A stretch of 64,000 bases of DNA. It comes from Symbiopectobacterium purcellii. GTDB taxonomy: Bacteria; Pseudomonadota; Gammaproteobacteria; Enterobacterales; Enterobacteriaceae. The DNA is taken from assembly GCF_019797845.1 (NCBI RefSeq), contig NZ_CP081864.1, positions 3,038,001 to 3,102,000 of the forward strand, in the 5' to 3' direction. Each line of letters begins with the position of its first letter. Within the stretch, counting starts at the first letter, position 1. The notes beneath the pieces are model-generated. The model was not told the DNA's origin and searched no databases. It worked only from the letters and a program-made list of their open reading frames with translations. Shown here piece by piece: positions 27,491-37,997 of the stretch. The position numbers were made by a program, and so were the translations under genes.

Positions 27491-30400
27491 ATGAAAAAAA
27501 ATACGGCTCACCTCACATTAAAACTTATATCTAAACGGAAATACCGTTCTAACACATTTAATAAAGAAACACTGAAAAAAAAAGTATTCCTTCTATTAAC
27601 TGGGGTTCTTTATACCATAATCCCCCCCGTATTCGCTGATGGAAATGGGGGAAACAGTGGCTACAATTCGAATGACCAATTTGGCATAAACGGTGGTGCT
27701 GGCGGCGGTGGCGGAAGCGGTGGGCTCGGCTCCCCTGAAGTTTCTTCTGGAAATGATGGTAGCAATATTCGAGGAGGAAATGGCAGCAATGGTAACGCGG
27801 TGTCAGGGGGTACAGCAGGTAATGGAGGTATAGGCGGAAATTCAGGAACCGCGTCGTCTCCAATAGGTGTTTCGGGTTCAAATGGAGGTGATGCAGTATG
27901 TAACAGTTGTACACAAGGAAATGGCGGCGGCGGAATTGGTTTTCAGGGAAATTTATCTTCTGTCTCATCTGCCATTATCGGTGGCAATGGGGGTAACGGT
28001 GGCAATGTTACTTCTGCAAGCGCAGCGGGCGCTGACGGCGGTGGCACGGGAGCCGTGCTCTCTGGTGGAACAATGAGCACCGTGGCCAATATTACGGGTG
28101 GCTCAGGCGGAAATGGGGGGTCAGCAGATGGAATTGGTGGTGCAGCCTATGGAGGTGAAGGGGGATCTGCTATTCGCGCGCAAAACGTTATCCTCAACAT
28201 AGGAAATCACCTTATTACTGGAGGCAACGGTGGTAGAGGGGGCAGTAGTGGTGGTTCAACACTTATCCGTGGAAGATATGGAGCGAACGGAGGAGCAGGC
28301 ATTTACGGTGACAATAGCACTATAACTAATCGTGGAACAATTTCTGGTGGTAATGCCGGGAGTACTGGCATGTATGCTTCTGGGACTTCCCCACGCGGAG
28401 GATACGGCATTCCCGGAAAGAACCTCAATATTATTAATAATAACACCATCCAAGGCGGTTTTAATTCAGACGGTACAACTCGGGCAAACGCCATTTATTT
28501 CACCGAGGGGAACAACAGCCTGGAGTTGCAATATAATTGGCTTTTTAATGGTAATATCTCTGCAAATTCAGGTACCACTAACAAATTCATATTAGGGGGG
28601 GCGACCAGCAACCTGACGAGCAACACCTCTGGGACTCAGCGCTCGACCCTCTTTGATGTCTCGCAATTCGGCAACAAATTCCAAAACTTCTCCAGCTTTT
28701 ATAAAACCGACTCAAGTACCTGGAGACTGATTAACACCACCACCGCTAACACACCCTGGACGCTGGTGGCAGGTATCTTGCAGATTGCCTCAGAGGGCGC
28801 GCTGGGTAGTACAGCAGGCACCTTGACGCTTGATGGCGGTACGCTGCAATTCATCAGTAACGCCACCTTGTCGGCAGCACGCGCCGTGAATATCACTGAC
28901 GCCGACAGTATTCTTGATACCCAGAGTAACGCGGTGACCATCAACAGTACTATCACGGGCAATTCCCTTACCAAACAGGGCCTTGGCATGCTGACGCTTA
29001 CCGGCGCCAATACCTACAATGGCACCGCCATCGATCAGGGCACCCTGGAGGTCAGCGGCAGCGCGGGTTCAATCAGCGGCAATACGTCTGTTGCCAATAA
29101 TGCATTACTTTCTTTCAACCGTTCCGGCACGCTGACCTATGGTGGTGTGATTTCAGGTGATGGTGCGCTGCGTAACCTCGGCTCAGGCACTGTCATACTG
29201 ACAGGCAATAGCACCTATACGGGCGGCACAACGCTCTCGAACGGTACGTTGCAATTGGGTAACGGCACAACATCCGGCGCCATCGTCGGCAATATCACCA
29301 ATAATGCAACGCTGGCGTTTAACCGCAGCAACGCGATTGACTACAGCGATATTATTTCCGGAAGCGGTGCACTCATCCAAAGTGGTAGCGGGGTGACCAC
29401 GCTCAGTGCCAACAATAGCTACAGTGGCACCACGTCAGTGAGTAATGGCAGCCTGTACATCAACGGCGATCAGACCAGTGCCACCGGAACAACCACCGTC
29501 AGCAACGGCGCAATGCTGGGCGGCAATGGCACTGTCGGCGGCGCTGTCACCGTGGCGAATGGCGGTATCTTATCCCCCGGTGCGGCCTCTGGCCATGTCG
29601 GAACCCTGACCATTAACGGCAACCTGACGCTTAACAACACCTCGGTACTTAACTACACCCTGGGTGAAGTCGGTGTCATCAACGGCAGTAACAACGATTT
29701 GACCGTGGTTAACGGCAATCTCACGCTGGACGGCATACTTAACGTTACCGAAAGCGCCCCCGGTGCGTTTACTCCCGGTCTCTATCGCCTTATCGATTAC
29801 AGCGGGACATTAACCAATAACCAATTGAGTCTCGGAAGTCTCCCTGAAACGAGTGGCATGTTTATTCAGACATCCGTTGCCAATCAGGTTAATTTGATCA
29901 ATAGCGCAGGGCTCACACTGAATTTTTGGGACGGTGGCGCACTGGCCAATAAAAACGACGGCATGGTTAATGGCGGAAACGGCATCTGGCAGGCGTCCAC
30001 ACCGGCCAGTAACGATAACTGGACCCTCGACGCAGGCACGATTAACACGCCCTGGAGCAATGCGGCGTTTGCCATCTTCACCGCTGACCCCGGCACTGTC
30101 ACCATTGATAACAGTGAAGGACAGGTTATCGCCGTGGGCATGCAGTTTGCCTCAGACGGTTATACCCTCAATGGCGCGGCGCTAACGCTGGTTGAAAGCG
30201 AAGCCGGTTCAGGAGAAACCCTTGTTGAGGTCGGCGACCATACCTCAGACGGTGCCGGTTATGTTGCCACCATTGACGCGCTGTTACAGGGCACCACCAC
30301 GCTGGTGAAGGGCGATCTGGGCACCTTGGTATTAAACGGACTCAATACCTATTCCGGCGGCACGGCGATCGAAGGCGGGACACTGCAGGTCAGCACCGAC

Positions 30401-33400
30401 AGCAATCTTGGTAACCTGGCAGGCAGCCTTGGCATGAACACCGGCACCCTCGCCACCACGGGCAGCTTCTCCTCGGCGCGTGCCGTCACTCTGGGTCCTG
30501 GCGGTGGCACATTTGCGGTAGCCCCCACGACGACACTGATAATGAATGGCGCTATCGGCGGCTCAGGCTCGCTCACCAAGACGGGAAGCGGCACGTTGAC
30601 GCTGGCGGGCGCAAACAACTATACCGGTCAAACCGACATTTTGAACGGCACGCTACAGCTGGGTAACGGTCTTGGCACTGGCGCCATCACCAGTGATGTT
30701 GCGATTGGCACCGACGGCGTGCTGGCCTTTAATCGCAATAACAGTCTCTCGTATGGTGGCGTCATTTCGGGTAGTGGCCAGGTGAACCAACGTGGAAGCG
30801 GCATCACGGTCCTGACCGGAGAGAACAGTTACACCGGTATCACCACCGTCACAGCCGGCACACTGCAACTGGGCAATAACGGCAGCACGGGCTCGATAGC
30901 AAGCGATGTCAATGTGGAGAGTGGTGGCACACTGGCGTTTCAACGCAGCAATTTACTCACCTACGGTGGCCACATCTCCGGTGACGGCGCTCTCTCTCAA
31001 ACCGGTTCAGGAAACACGGTATTAACCGGTAGTAACGCCTATCTGGGCGCAACCCGCGTTACGGCGGGCGGGCTGTATATCAATGGCGATCAAACCGCAG
31101 CCACGGGCATCACCACGGTCAACAGCGGCGCCACACTCGGCGGCACCGGTATTATCGGCGGCGATGTCACCATTGCCGACGGCGCTACCCTGTCCCCCGG
31201 CGCGGTGGGTGGGATCATTGATAAACTGACCATCAATGGCAATCTCACATTAAGCAGCGGTTCAATGCTCGATTACCACTTCGGGTTACCTTATGAAGTG
31301 GGGGGCCCCCTTAACGACCTGGTGAAGGTCAACGGGGATTTGGTTCTGGATGGAACCATCAACGTTACGGCCACCACCGGAGGCTCCTTTGGTCCCGGTA
31401 TCTATCGCGTCATTGACTACACCGGTGCCCTGACCAATAACGGTCTGGAGCTCGGGGACATCCCGCCGGGCCGGGTTGAATATGTACAAACCTCGGTGGC
31501 GAATCAGGTCAACCTGGTGGATACCACCGGGTTGACGCTGAATATGTGGGACGGCGGCGCGGTGGGTAATAAAAATAACGGTGTAGTCAATGGCGGTAAC
31601 GGGGTCTGGCAAACCGCTACGGTGGGCAACGACAACTGGACGGTCTCCGATGGCCTATTGAACGCCCCGTGGCAGGCGGGGGCTTTTGCCATTTTTCAGG
31701 CAGAAGCCGGTACCGTCAAGGTAGATAACAGCCTGGGTCAGGTGACCTCATCGGGAATGCAGTTTGCCTCTGATAGCTACGTGTTGAATGGCGCGGAGCT
31801 GTCACTGGTGGAAACGGAAACCGGCACAGGGCACACCACGGTGCGGGTTGGCAATGGCAGCCTGCCCGGCGCCGCCTACACCGCAACCATCGATGCCCTC
31901 TTGCAAGGCGATGTGCAGGTGGTGAAAACCGATCTCGGCACGCTGGTGCTTAACGGTGCCAACACGTATACCGGGGGCACGGCAATCAACGGCGGTACGC
32001 TGCGCATCACCAGCGACAGCAATCTTGGTCAGTCCGGTGGGGGGCTCTCGTTTAATGGCGGTACGCTTGCCACCGATGCCATGATGTCCTCGTCACGCGC
32101 GACCCTGTTAAATGCCCTCGGCGGTACCATGGATATCGCGCTCGCCTCCCCGTTAACCTTAAGCGGTATTATTTCCGGCGCAGGTGCCCTGACCAAAATC
32201 GGTGCCGGTTTGCTCACCCTGACAGGGGAGAACACGTACACCGGAGAGACGGTGCTTACCCAGGGGACAGTACAAATTGGCGACGGCAGCAGCACCGGGT
32301 CAATCGTCAGTCATGTGATCAACAATGCGGCGCTGGCGTTTAATCGTAATAACACGCTCGTCTATGATGGGGTTATTTCCGGCACCGGCGTGGTCAACCA
32401 GACAGGCACGGGCTCAACGGTGCTGACAGCAAACAGTACCTATACGGGGCTCACCACGATATCCTCAGGGACTCTGCAATTGGGTAATGGTGGAAACACG
32501 GGGTCACTCACCAGCAACGTCAACAACAATGGAATACTGGCGTTTGATCGCAGTGACACATTGATTTTCAATCATACCGTGTCCGGTAATGGTCTGGTTG
32601 ACCAGCGAGGCAGTGGCACCACCGTATTGACAACGGCCAATAACTATCTCGGCGGCACGCTGATTTCCGCAGGCACCTTGCAACTGGGCAACGGCGGCAA
32701 TACCGGCTCAATCATCGGTGATGTCGATAATGCAGGGACACTTGCCTTTAACCGCAGTGATGATTATTTCTTTGACGGGCTTATTTCTGGCAGCGGTGGC
32801 GTACGGCTGTTCGGTACGGGTATCGCCACGCTGACCGCAAACAACACGTACTCAGGTTCAACCGCTGTAGAAGCGGGGACACTGCAAGCCGGCGATCTCA
32901 ACGTATTCAGCCCGAACTCTATTATTACTGTCGCACAATCCGCCACGCTGGCACTCGATGGGCTCAGTCAGATCATCGCCGGACTCAATAATGCGGGGAC
33001 GGTAAATATGACCGACGGCAGCGGCCCCAGCGCAGCGCTGACCGTTAAAGGCGATTATGTTGGGAATGGCGGGATCATTGTGGTCAATACGTTGCTCGGC
33101 GGGGATACCTCCCCCACCGATCGCCTGATCATTGATGGCGGTAACGCCTCCGGCCATACGTCACTTCTGGTGAAAACAGGGAATAGCCTGGGCGGACTCA
33201 CCCAGAAGGGCGTTGCCCTGGTACAGACTGAAAATGGCGGTACGACCGGTGCTGACGCTTTTCAACTTGACCCCAACTCCGACGGGTACAACAGTACAGG
33301 GATATTGAACGTGGGTGCCTATAATTACCATTTAAAACGCGGTGGCGAGGGTGGCGAGGCGCAGGACTGGTATCTGGTTTCGCTGCTTTCACCGGTGGTT

Positions 33401-34312
33401 GGCTCATACCTGCAAGAGCGCCAGTCGGCAATGGCGATGCATAGACATACGTTGCGCGACAGACAGTGGCAGGTGCCGGGGCAAGAAGATTCGTATACCT
33501 GGCTGCGCATGGAAGGCTCCATGGTTCAACACGACGGAGTGGATAGCCAGGAAACAGAAGACAGGCGCTGGGTGTTACACGGAGGGAGTGACATTGCACG
33601 TTTCAGCGACAGGCACGGCGGCAGCATTCGGGTTGGGATGATGGCGCAATACGGCACCAGTTCCGGCAACAGTGAGGATGAAGTCTCACGCTCATCCCAC
33701 AGCCTTAAAGGCTACAGCGCAGGGCTCTATGGCACCTGGTTTGGCCAGAGCGATCCGCAAACCGGCCCCTATATTGATACCTGGGTGATGCATGGGCGAT
33801 TTGACAACGACGTGACAGGCCAGGGACAACGTACCGAAAGTTATCGCTCACGCAACACAACGATGTCGATTGAGAGCGGCTATAAATTCAAGATGGCTGA
33901 ATCCCCCACGGCACGGTATTACCTGGAGCCCCAGGCTGAGATCATTTACTCCCTGTATCGCGCAAAAGATCACACAACGGCCAGTGGGTCGGTAGTATCC
34001 GACATGTCTGACAACAGCGCCACCACACGGTTGGGGGTTCGGTTTTATTAAGACAGGCTGAACCGGAATGGCCAAACGTTGATGCAGGGGTTCATAGAAG
34101 CCAACTGGTGGCATGGGCCATCATCACAAACAATGCGCATGGATGGCACGACGGTACGGGAACCGATGCCTGCGGATCGGGCTGAATTCAAATTTGGCGT
34201 GAAAGGCACGGTGATGCCGAACCTGAGTGTAACGGGCGCGGTCGGGGTAGATACCAATATGTCGTCTTATAAGGCAGGACGGGTTTCACTCGGCGTGAAT
34301 TATTTCTGGTAA
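27491..34312 (+). pseudogene. Giant AIDA/PATR-type autotransporter with a premature ochre codon
   Basis: A 2273-codon type Va autotransporter. It has an unusually long signal sequence (basic start, then VFLLLTGVLYTIIPPVFA), a Gly/Asn-rich stretch (about residues 50-300), and a beta-helix passenger with many autotransporter-associated repeats (GSGxLTKTGxGTLTLxGxNTYTG...TLQLGNG). The C-terminal beta-barrel starts near residue 1990. At codon 2187 the frame meets TAA (34049-34051) directly after TRLGVRFY. It then continues in the same frame as DRLNRNGQTLMQGFIEANWW to the classic terminal ...GVNYFW. The stop removes 87 barrel residues, including the final strands needed for outer-membrane insertion. 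The product is therefore probably not surface-displayed unless the ochre is suppressed. Confidence 0.88.
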
Positions 34313-34318
34313 CCGCTC

Positions 34319-34351
34319 GCCGTTATCATCATGGGTAATGATAACGGCTTT
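34319..34351 (+). terminator. Terminator after the autotransporter
   Basis: A perfect 11-bp stem (GCCGTTATCAT / ATGATAACGGC) with an 8-base loop is followed by TTTAACA, six bases after the natural stop codon. Confidence 0.8.
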
Positions 34352-34433
34352 AACACATAGCATACTGAATGGTGGGCTCGGCAAAGAAACTGTACAGTGA
34401 TTCACCGTACGGCAGAAAATCGGGCCCAATTCG

Positions 34434-34461
34434 TTGACTCACTGAGGCGTGTGGGTATAAT
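34434..34461 (+). promoter_or_regulatory. Promoter of tRNA-Arg
   Basis: TTGACT (34434-34439) and a perfect TATAAT (34456-34461) are separated by 16 bases, about 40 bases before the tRNA. Confidence 0.8.
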
Positions 34462-34502
34462 CCAGCCCACTGTTGTCAAACGACACAACCGCATCTTGCT
34501 AT

Positions 34503-34579
34503 GCGCCCTTAGCTCAGTTGGATAGAGCAACGGCCTTCTAAGCCGTAGGTCACAGGTTCGAGCCCTGTAGGGCGTACCA
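34503..34579 (+). tRNA. argU: tRNA-Arg (anticodon TCT)
   Basis: A 77-base cloverleaf. The acceptor stem GCGCCCT pairs with AGGGCGT, the D arm is AGCTCAGTTGGATAGAGC, the anticodon arm ACGGC-CTTCTAA-GCCGT gives anticodon TCT, and the T arm is CAGGTTCGAGCCCTG. CCA is encoded. It reads AGA codons and closely resembles E. coli argU, a common integration site for genomic islands. Confidence 0.97.
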
Positions 34580-34592
34580 TTTCGACGTAAAC

Positions 34593-34617
34593 AGACGTCA
34601 ACCGACGTCTTTTTTTA
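34593..34617 (+). terminator. tRNA terminator
   Basis: The stem AGACGTC / GACGTCT with loop AACC is followed by TTTTTTA, 13 bases after the tRNA. Confidence 0.85.
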
Positions 34618-34634
34618 TGCCTAAAATTCAGTGA

Positions 34635-34841
34635 ATGAGCTATAAATTCGCTGTTTTCAGCCAACCAGACTCTACCGACATCTACCTACATCAAGTAGGA
34701 CTTGTTGGTATAGAAGAAGAGCAAGCCGAACGGGAAGCGCTTATCGCCGCTGACCACGAAAAAATGCAGGTCGAATTCACTAGAAGACTGAATGACGTGT
34801 GGGGAAATCTTTCCGCAGTAACTGACGGTTATCGGCCTTGA
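34635..34841 (+). CDS. Small hypothetical protein next to tRNA-Arg
   Basis: A 68-codon frame (start MSYKFAVFSQPDSTDIYL, end NLSAVTDGYRP) with a plausible soluble, charged composition and an internal Glu/Ala-rich helix. No convincing ribosome binding site is present and it follows a terminator closely. Its position just 3' of argU suggests it could be debris of an integrated element. I do not recognise a family. Confidence 0.3.
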   Translation: MSYKFAVFSQPDSTDIYLHQVGLVGIEEEQAEREALIAADHEKMQVEFTRRLNDVWGNLSAVTDGYRP

Positions 34842-34984
34842 TATACTCACAGGGCAGGCATCTCACGCGATTCGCCCCTCGTGATGGCTCTGCGTCGGAG
34901 ATTCATCAGCGGAATTGGGACAGCAACGGGCTAAACCAATGGTAATGCCGTTTCTGCCTTGGCAAGCGATAGATCAATGACCTT

Positions 34985-35019
34985 AAAAACAACAAGGGGA
35001 GCTTTCGCGCCCCTTGTTG
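34985..35019 (-). terminator. Terminator of the DUF1471 gene
   Basis: The 10-bp stem CAACAAGGGG / CCCCTTGTTG (34990-34999 and 35010-35019) is followed on the minus strand by GTTTTTAAGG. Confidence 0.88.
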
Positions 35020-35043
35020 GGTGTTGTGTCAACGATGATGAAA

Positions 35044-35271
35044 TCATTTGTACAGGATCGCAGTGCCACGCAATTGATCGCCACCGGTAGCAGAGACAAT
35101 CTTGTAAGACGTTGCGCCTGCGGCTTCAGCCTTTGCAGCCACTTGTGCTTCAAAAGCGCCCAGGGTTTCTGCACCACTGACCTGAACGGTTCCCACTTCT
35201 TGGGCAGCAAAGCTACCGAAAGAAACCAGGCCAAGAGCAACAACTGCGGCAAATTTTTTGATAACGTTCAT
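35044..35271 (-). CDS. DUF1471 (YdgH/BhsA/McbA-like) periplasmic protein
   Basis: A 75-residue secreted protein with a signal peptide (MNVIKKFAAVVALGLVSFGSFA, cleavage before AQEVG) and one DUF1471 domain (GTVQVSGAETLGAFEAQVAAKAEAAGATSYKI). Enterobacteria carry many small DUF1471 paralogues linked to stress and biofilm phenotypes, but the molecular function is unknown. Start is ATG 35271 with AAGGA 9 nt upstream. It forms a single-gene unit closed by its own terminator. Confidence 0.88.
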   Translation of the reverse strand: MNVIKKFAAVVALGLVSFGSFAAQEVGTVQVSGAETLGAFEAQVAAKAEAAGATSYKIVSATGGDQLRGTAILYK

Positions 35272-35474
35272 GAGGGTAATCCTTCTGTTTGATGTTTGGT
35301 TAAAAGGCTGCTTGCCTTCGATGTGATAAATCATAGCGCCATCATTCAGAAGTGAATATCAGATAAAATTGCCATTATCATTCAAAAATATTGATGGATT
35401 TTATTACCCGCGGCCCGTAACCATAATGTTGGCGATCGGTTCCATTCCGGAGCTATACCGTTCAACGACAACAC

Positions 35475-36353
35475 TCACGCCAATAACACGACCTCATGCT
35501 GCCCATTGAACAACGGCCCACTTAAGATCTTGTATCCGTCGCGGTCAAAGCCGTGCGCCACCGTGGTCAAGCGCGCTGCATCCTCGATGTTCTCTACCGA
35601 CCCAAGGTAATACCAGTTGTTGATAACATGAATCTGCCGCACATCGCCGTGCTGCTCCACCAGTCCGACAGCACCGGCGTAGGGCCAATTGAACACGCGC
35701 ATCTGTTGTAGCCCATCGAGCAGACGCAGTTGATGCTCTACCATCGGCTCTTTGCCACAGCAGGCACCCGCACATTTTCCCAGTTGATGTCTGAAGCAAG
35801 CGCGACCGCGCGGATTTTTTTCCAAACCTAGCAACCCGTAACACAGCAACTCACTATCAGCGATATCCTGCAGCGCTTGCTGAGCCGCACGTCGGTTGGA
35901 GAACAGGCCGTACAAATCGGGCGTATGGGAAAAATCGATCTCTTTTGCCGACACAATGTGAGGAACACCATTGCGCAAATGCAACGAGCAGAGCTGGCGG
36001 CTGCGCCGCAGTCGTTTATTGTGCAATGGCTGTAGCTGCTTGATCATTTGCGCTTCCAGCAGCAGCGCGCCAATCTCGCCCGCCGTCAGATGATAGCTGA
36101 TGCGGCGAGACTGGTGCAGCATACGCGCCTCAGAAACAGTCCTGAAATGCGACATGACTCGGTGGCGAATATTGATGCTCTTACCGATATAGAGCGGCAT
36201 GACATCACTGTCACTGTGGAAAACATAGACACCGGGCGCAGCGGGTAACCCTTCCAGGAACGGGCGCAGGTGCTCGGGGTAATGATAGGCCTCCATGGCA
36301 TCAAACGGCTTATCCATAGGGGCTTGATACGGATTCACGGGAACTCTCGCCAT
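35475..36353 (-). CDS. cho: Excinuclease Cho (UvrC-like endonuclease)
   Basis: A 292-residue homologue of E. coli Cho, which makes the 3' incision in UvrABC nucleotide excision repair at lesions poorly handled by UvrC. The GIY-YIG nuclease domain is clear (PGVYVFHSDSDVMPLYIGKSINIRHRV). The cysteine-rich C-terminal half (GRACFRHQLGKCAGACCG) matches the family. An SOS box lies immediately upstream. I start it at ATG 36353 (MARVPVN). An ATG at 36374 would place the SOS box inside the coding sequence. Confidence 0.92.
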   Translation of the reverse strand: MARVPVNPYQAPMDKPFDAMEAYHYPEHLRPFLEGLPAAPGVYVFHSDSDVMPLYIGKSINIRHRVMSHFRTVSEARMLHQSRRISYHLTAGEIGALLLEAQMIKQLQPLHNKRLRRSRQLCSLHLRNGVPHIVSAKEIDFSHTPDLYGLFSNRRAAQQALQDIADSELLCYGLLGLEKNPRGRACFRHQLGKCAGACCGKEPMVEHQLRLLDGLQQMRVFNWPYAGAVGLVEQHGDVRQIHVINNWYYLGSVENIEDAARLTTVAHGFDRDGYKILSGPLFNGQHEVVLLA

Positions 36354-36355
36354 TA

Positions 36356-36371
36356 CTGTAATTACATACAG
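36356..36371 (-). promoter_or_regulatory. LexA (SOS) box of cho
   Basis: CTGT-AATTACAT-ACAG matches the CTGTN8ACAG core exactly, within TACTGTAATTACATACAGCA. It lies only two bases before the cho ATG, so LexA would block both promoter escape and the 5' end of the message. Confidence 0.88.
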
Positions 36372-36405
36372 CATAGCATATCCTCACCCGTTGGAAACCA
36401 CCCAC

Positions 36406-36690
36406 TCAACCATAGCGAAATTCAACCCCTTGGGTCCCAACAGGAAAGGTCCATTTTTCCAGAATAGTGTCCCCGCACAGCACGCGGCAGGTACCGCACT
36501 CCAGACACCCCGCGGAATCAAACAGATATTGCCCTTGATCATCCTGTTTATACAGCCATGCCGGGCAGGCTAACATCAGCTTGTTGAACTCTACCGGGTC
36601 AGGGTTAACCATCAGTACAATGTGCGGATTGCCCTCATCAACATAAAACTTGTTAACCCCCAACTTGATATCCACATTGACGTTACTCAT
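36406..36690 (-). CDS. fixX: Ferredoxin-like protein FixX
   Basis: A 94-residue FixX-type ferredoxin with the iron-sulfur motif AGCLECGTCRVLC and a C-terminal KWTFPVGTQGVEFRYG typical of the family. It associates with FixC to pass electrons in the FixABCX flavoprotein complex. Its ATG overlaps the fixC stop by 4 bases. It is the last gene of the minus-strand run that starts with the CoA ligase. Intact. Confidence 0.93.
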   Translation of the reverse strand: MSNVNVDIKLGVNKFYVDEGNPHIVLMVNPDPVEFNKLMLACPAWLYKQDDQGQYLFDSAGCLECGTCRVLCGDTILEKWTFPVGTQGVEFRYG

Positions 36691-37973
36691 AGCGAACGCA
36701 CTCCTTTGAAGCCATCTTTAAGCATGTTCATGACGCCCACCTTACCCATATGGGAGAACATCTTGTTACGCAGCGGACGTTGCGGGCCGTTAACCGTGAA
36801 CAGATCCTGCATCATGCCCGTCATCATCGCCGGATAAGCGCTGAAAAACCGTGGGTTGTCTAAAAACGCAGGCAGGTTTTTATACAGCGCCATATCTTTG
36901 ATAACGAAGCTTTCATCCAACAGCATCTGATAGCCTGACAGCCCCTGTCGGCTGAAATCGTCGCGCTGTTTGGCAGCGATAATCGCTTTGGCGGCAGCTT
37001 CACCAGAGGCAATAGCCAGATCCATCCCGCGTACCGTATAGCCAACGTTCAGACAAAAACCGGCGGCATCACCCGCAATCAGCACACCGTCTCCGATCAG
37101 TTCCGGCACCATACCCAAACCGCCTTCAGGCACCAGATGCGCGGAGTACTCCAGCAGCTTGCCATCGCAGACCAACGGGGCGACCAGCGGATGTTGCTTG
37201 AAATCCTCCAGCAGTTGCGGCACGCTTTTGGTCAACTTATCTACGTTGTGCAAGCCGAGTACCAAACCTAATGACACGGTGTTCTTGTTGGTATACAGGA
37301 ATCCTCTCCCCATCAGCCCCTCAGAAGGCGTGCCTGCAAACAACCAGGCCAGTCCTTCATCTCCTGAGCACCCAAAACGCTCGGCCATCTGTTCCGGGGT
37401 AAACGCCAGCAGTTCTTTAACCCCCACCGCCACAGTATGGGGATTGACATGGCGCACCATGCCCAGCTTTTCCCCCAACAGTGAATTAACCCCGTCAGCC
37501 AGAATCACCGCTCGCGCTTCAATCTCGTCTTCGCCCGCCCTCACGCCACATACCTTGCCCTCACGCACGATCAATTCATCGACGCGTACACCGGGGATCA
37601 GTTGTGCGCCCGCCGCCTCAGCCTCCCCCATCAACCAGGGATCGAACGTGGCACGTAACACGGTGTAAGAACGCGCCTCGGGCAGCGCTGAAGCCGCGTG
37701 CTGGTAGTCCAGCGTGACGCCGCTATCCGCCGTGAGCATGGAGATTTTCTCTCGTGTGACCTGCCGTTCCAGCGGTGCGCGCTCGGCAAATCCCGGCATG
37801 ATGCGTTCCAGACAGTGGGCATAAAGCCGCCCACCCGTCATGTTTTTCCCACCCGAGACATTGCTGCGTTCGATCACCAGCACATCCAGCCCGGCTTGTG
37901 CCAATACGTAGGCGGCTGTGGCACCGGCCAGCCCTCCCCCCACGATGATGGCGTCAAAAATATCGTCTGCCAT
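36687..37973 (-). CDS. fixC: FAD-dependent oxidoreductase FixC
   Basis: A 428-residue membrane-associated flavoprotein of the ETF-quinone oxidoreductase family with an N-terminal FAD-binding GGGLAGATAAYVLAQAGLDVLVIER and a later ATG-like GDAAGFCLNVGYTVRGMD motif. It accepts or donates electrons to the FixAB electron transfer flavoprotein. Length equals E. coli FixC. It lies 24 bases after fixB and overlaps fixX. Intact. Confidence 0.94.
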   Translation of the reverse strand: MADDIFDAIIVGGGLAGATAAYVLAQAGLDVLVIERSNVSGGKNMTGGRLYAHCLERIMPGFAERAPLERQVTREKISMLTADSGVTLDYQHAASALPEARSYTVLRATFDPWLMGEAEAAGAQLIPGVRVDELIVREGKVCGVRAGEDEIEARAVILADGVNSLLGEKLGMVRHVNPHTVAVGVKELLAFTPEQMAERFGCSGDEGLAWLFAGTPSEGLMGRGFLYTNKNTVSLGLVLGLHNVDKLTKSVPQLLEDFKQHPLVAPLVCDGKLLEYSAHLVPEGGLGMVPELIGDGVLIAGDAAGFCLNVGYTVRGMDLAIASGEAAAKAIIAAKQRDDFSRQGLSGYQMLLDESFVIKDMALYKNLPAFLDNPRFFSAYPAMMTGMMQDLFTVNGPQRPLRNKMFSHMGKVGVMNMLKDGFKGVRSL

Positions 37974-37997
37974 AGTGTGTTAATCCTTTACCTTGCG

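Noticed and set aside
27640..28330. Possible CRISPR or tandem-repeat array
   Set aside because: The periodicity is at the codon level (Gly-Gly-Asn) within an open frame, with no constant spacer-repeat structure.
28600..33000. Several minus-strand frames of 60-108 codons inside the autotransporter gene
   Set aside because: They mirror the repeated Gly/Thr/Asn codons of the passenger and recur at each repeat; they are shadows.
34580..34990. Genomic island boundary at tRNA-Arg
   Set aside because: No integrase and no repeat of the tRNA 3' end were found downstream within the window; only one small unassigned frame is present.
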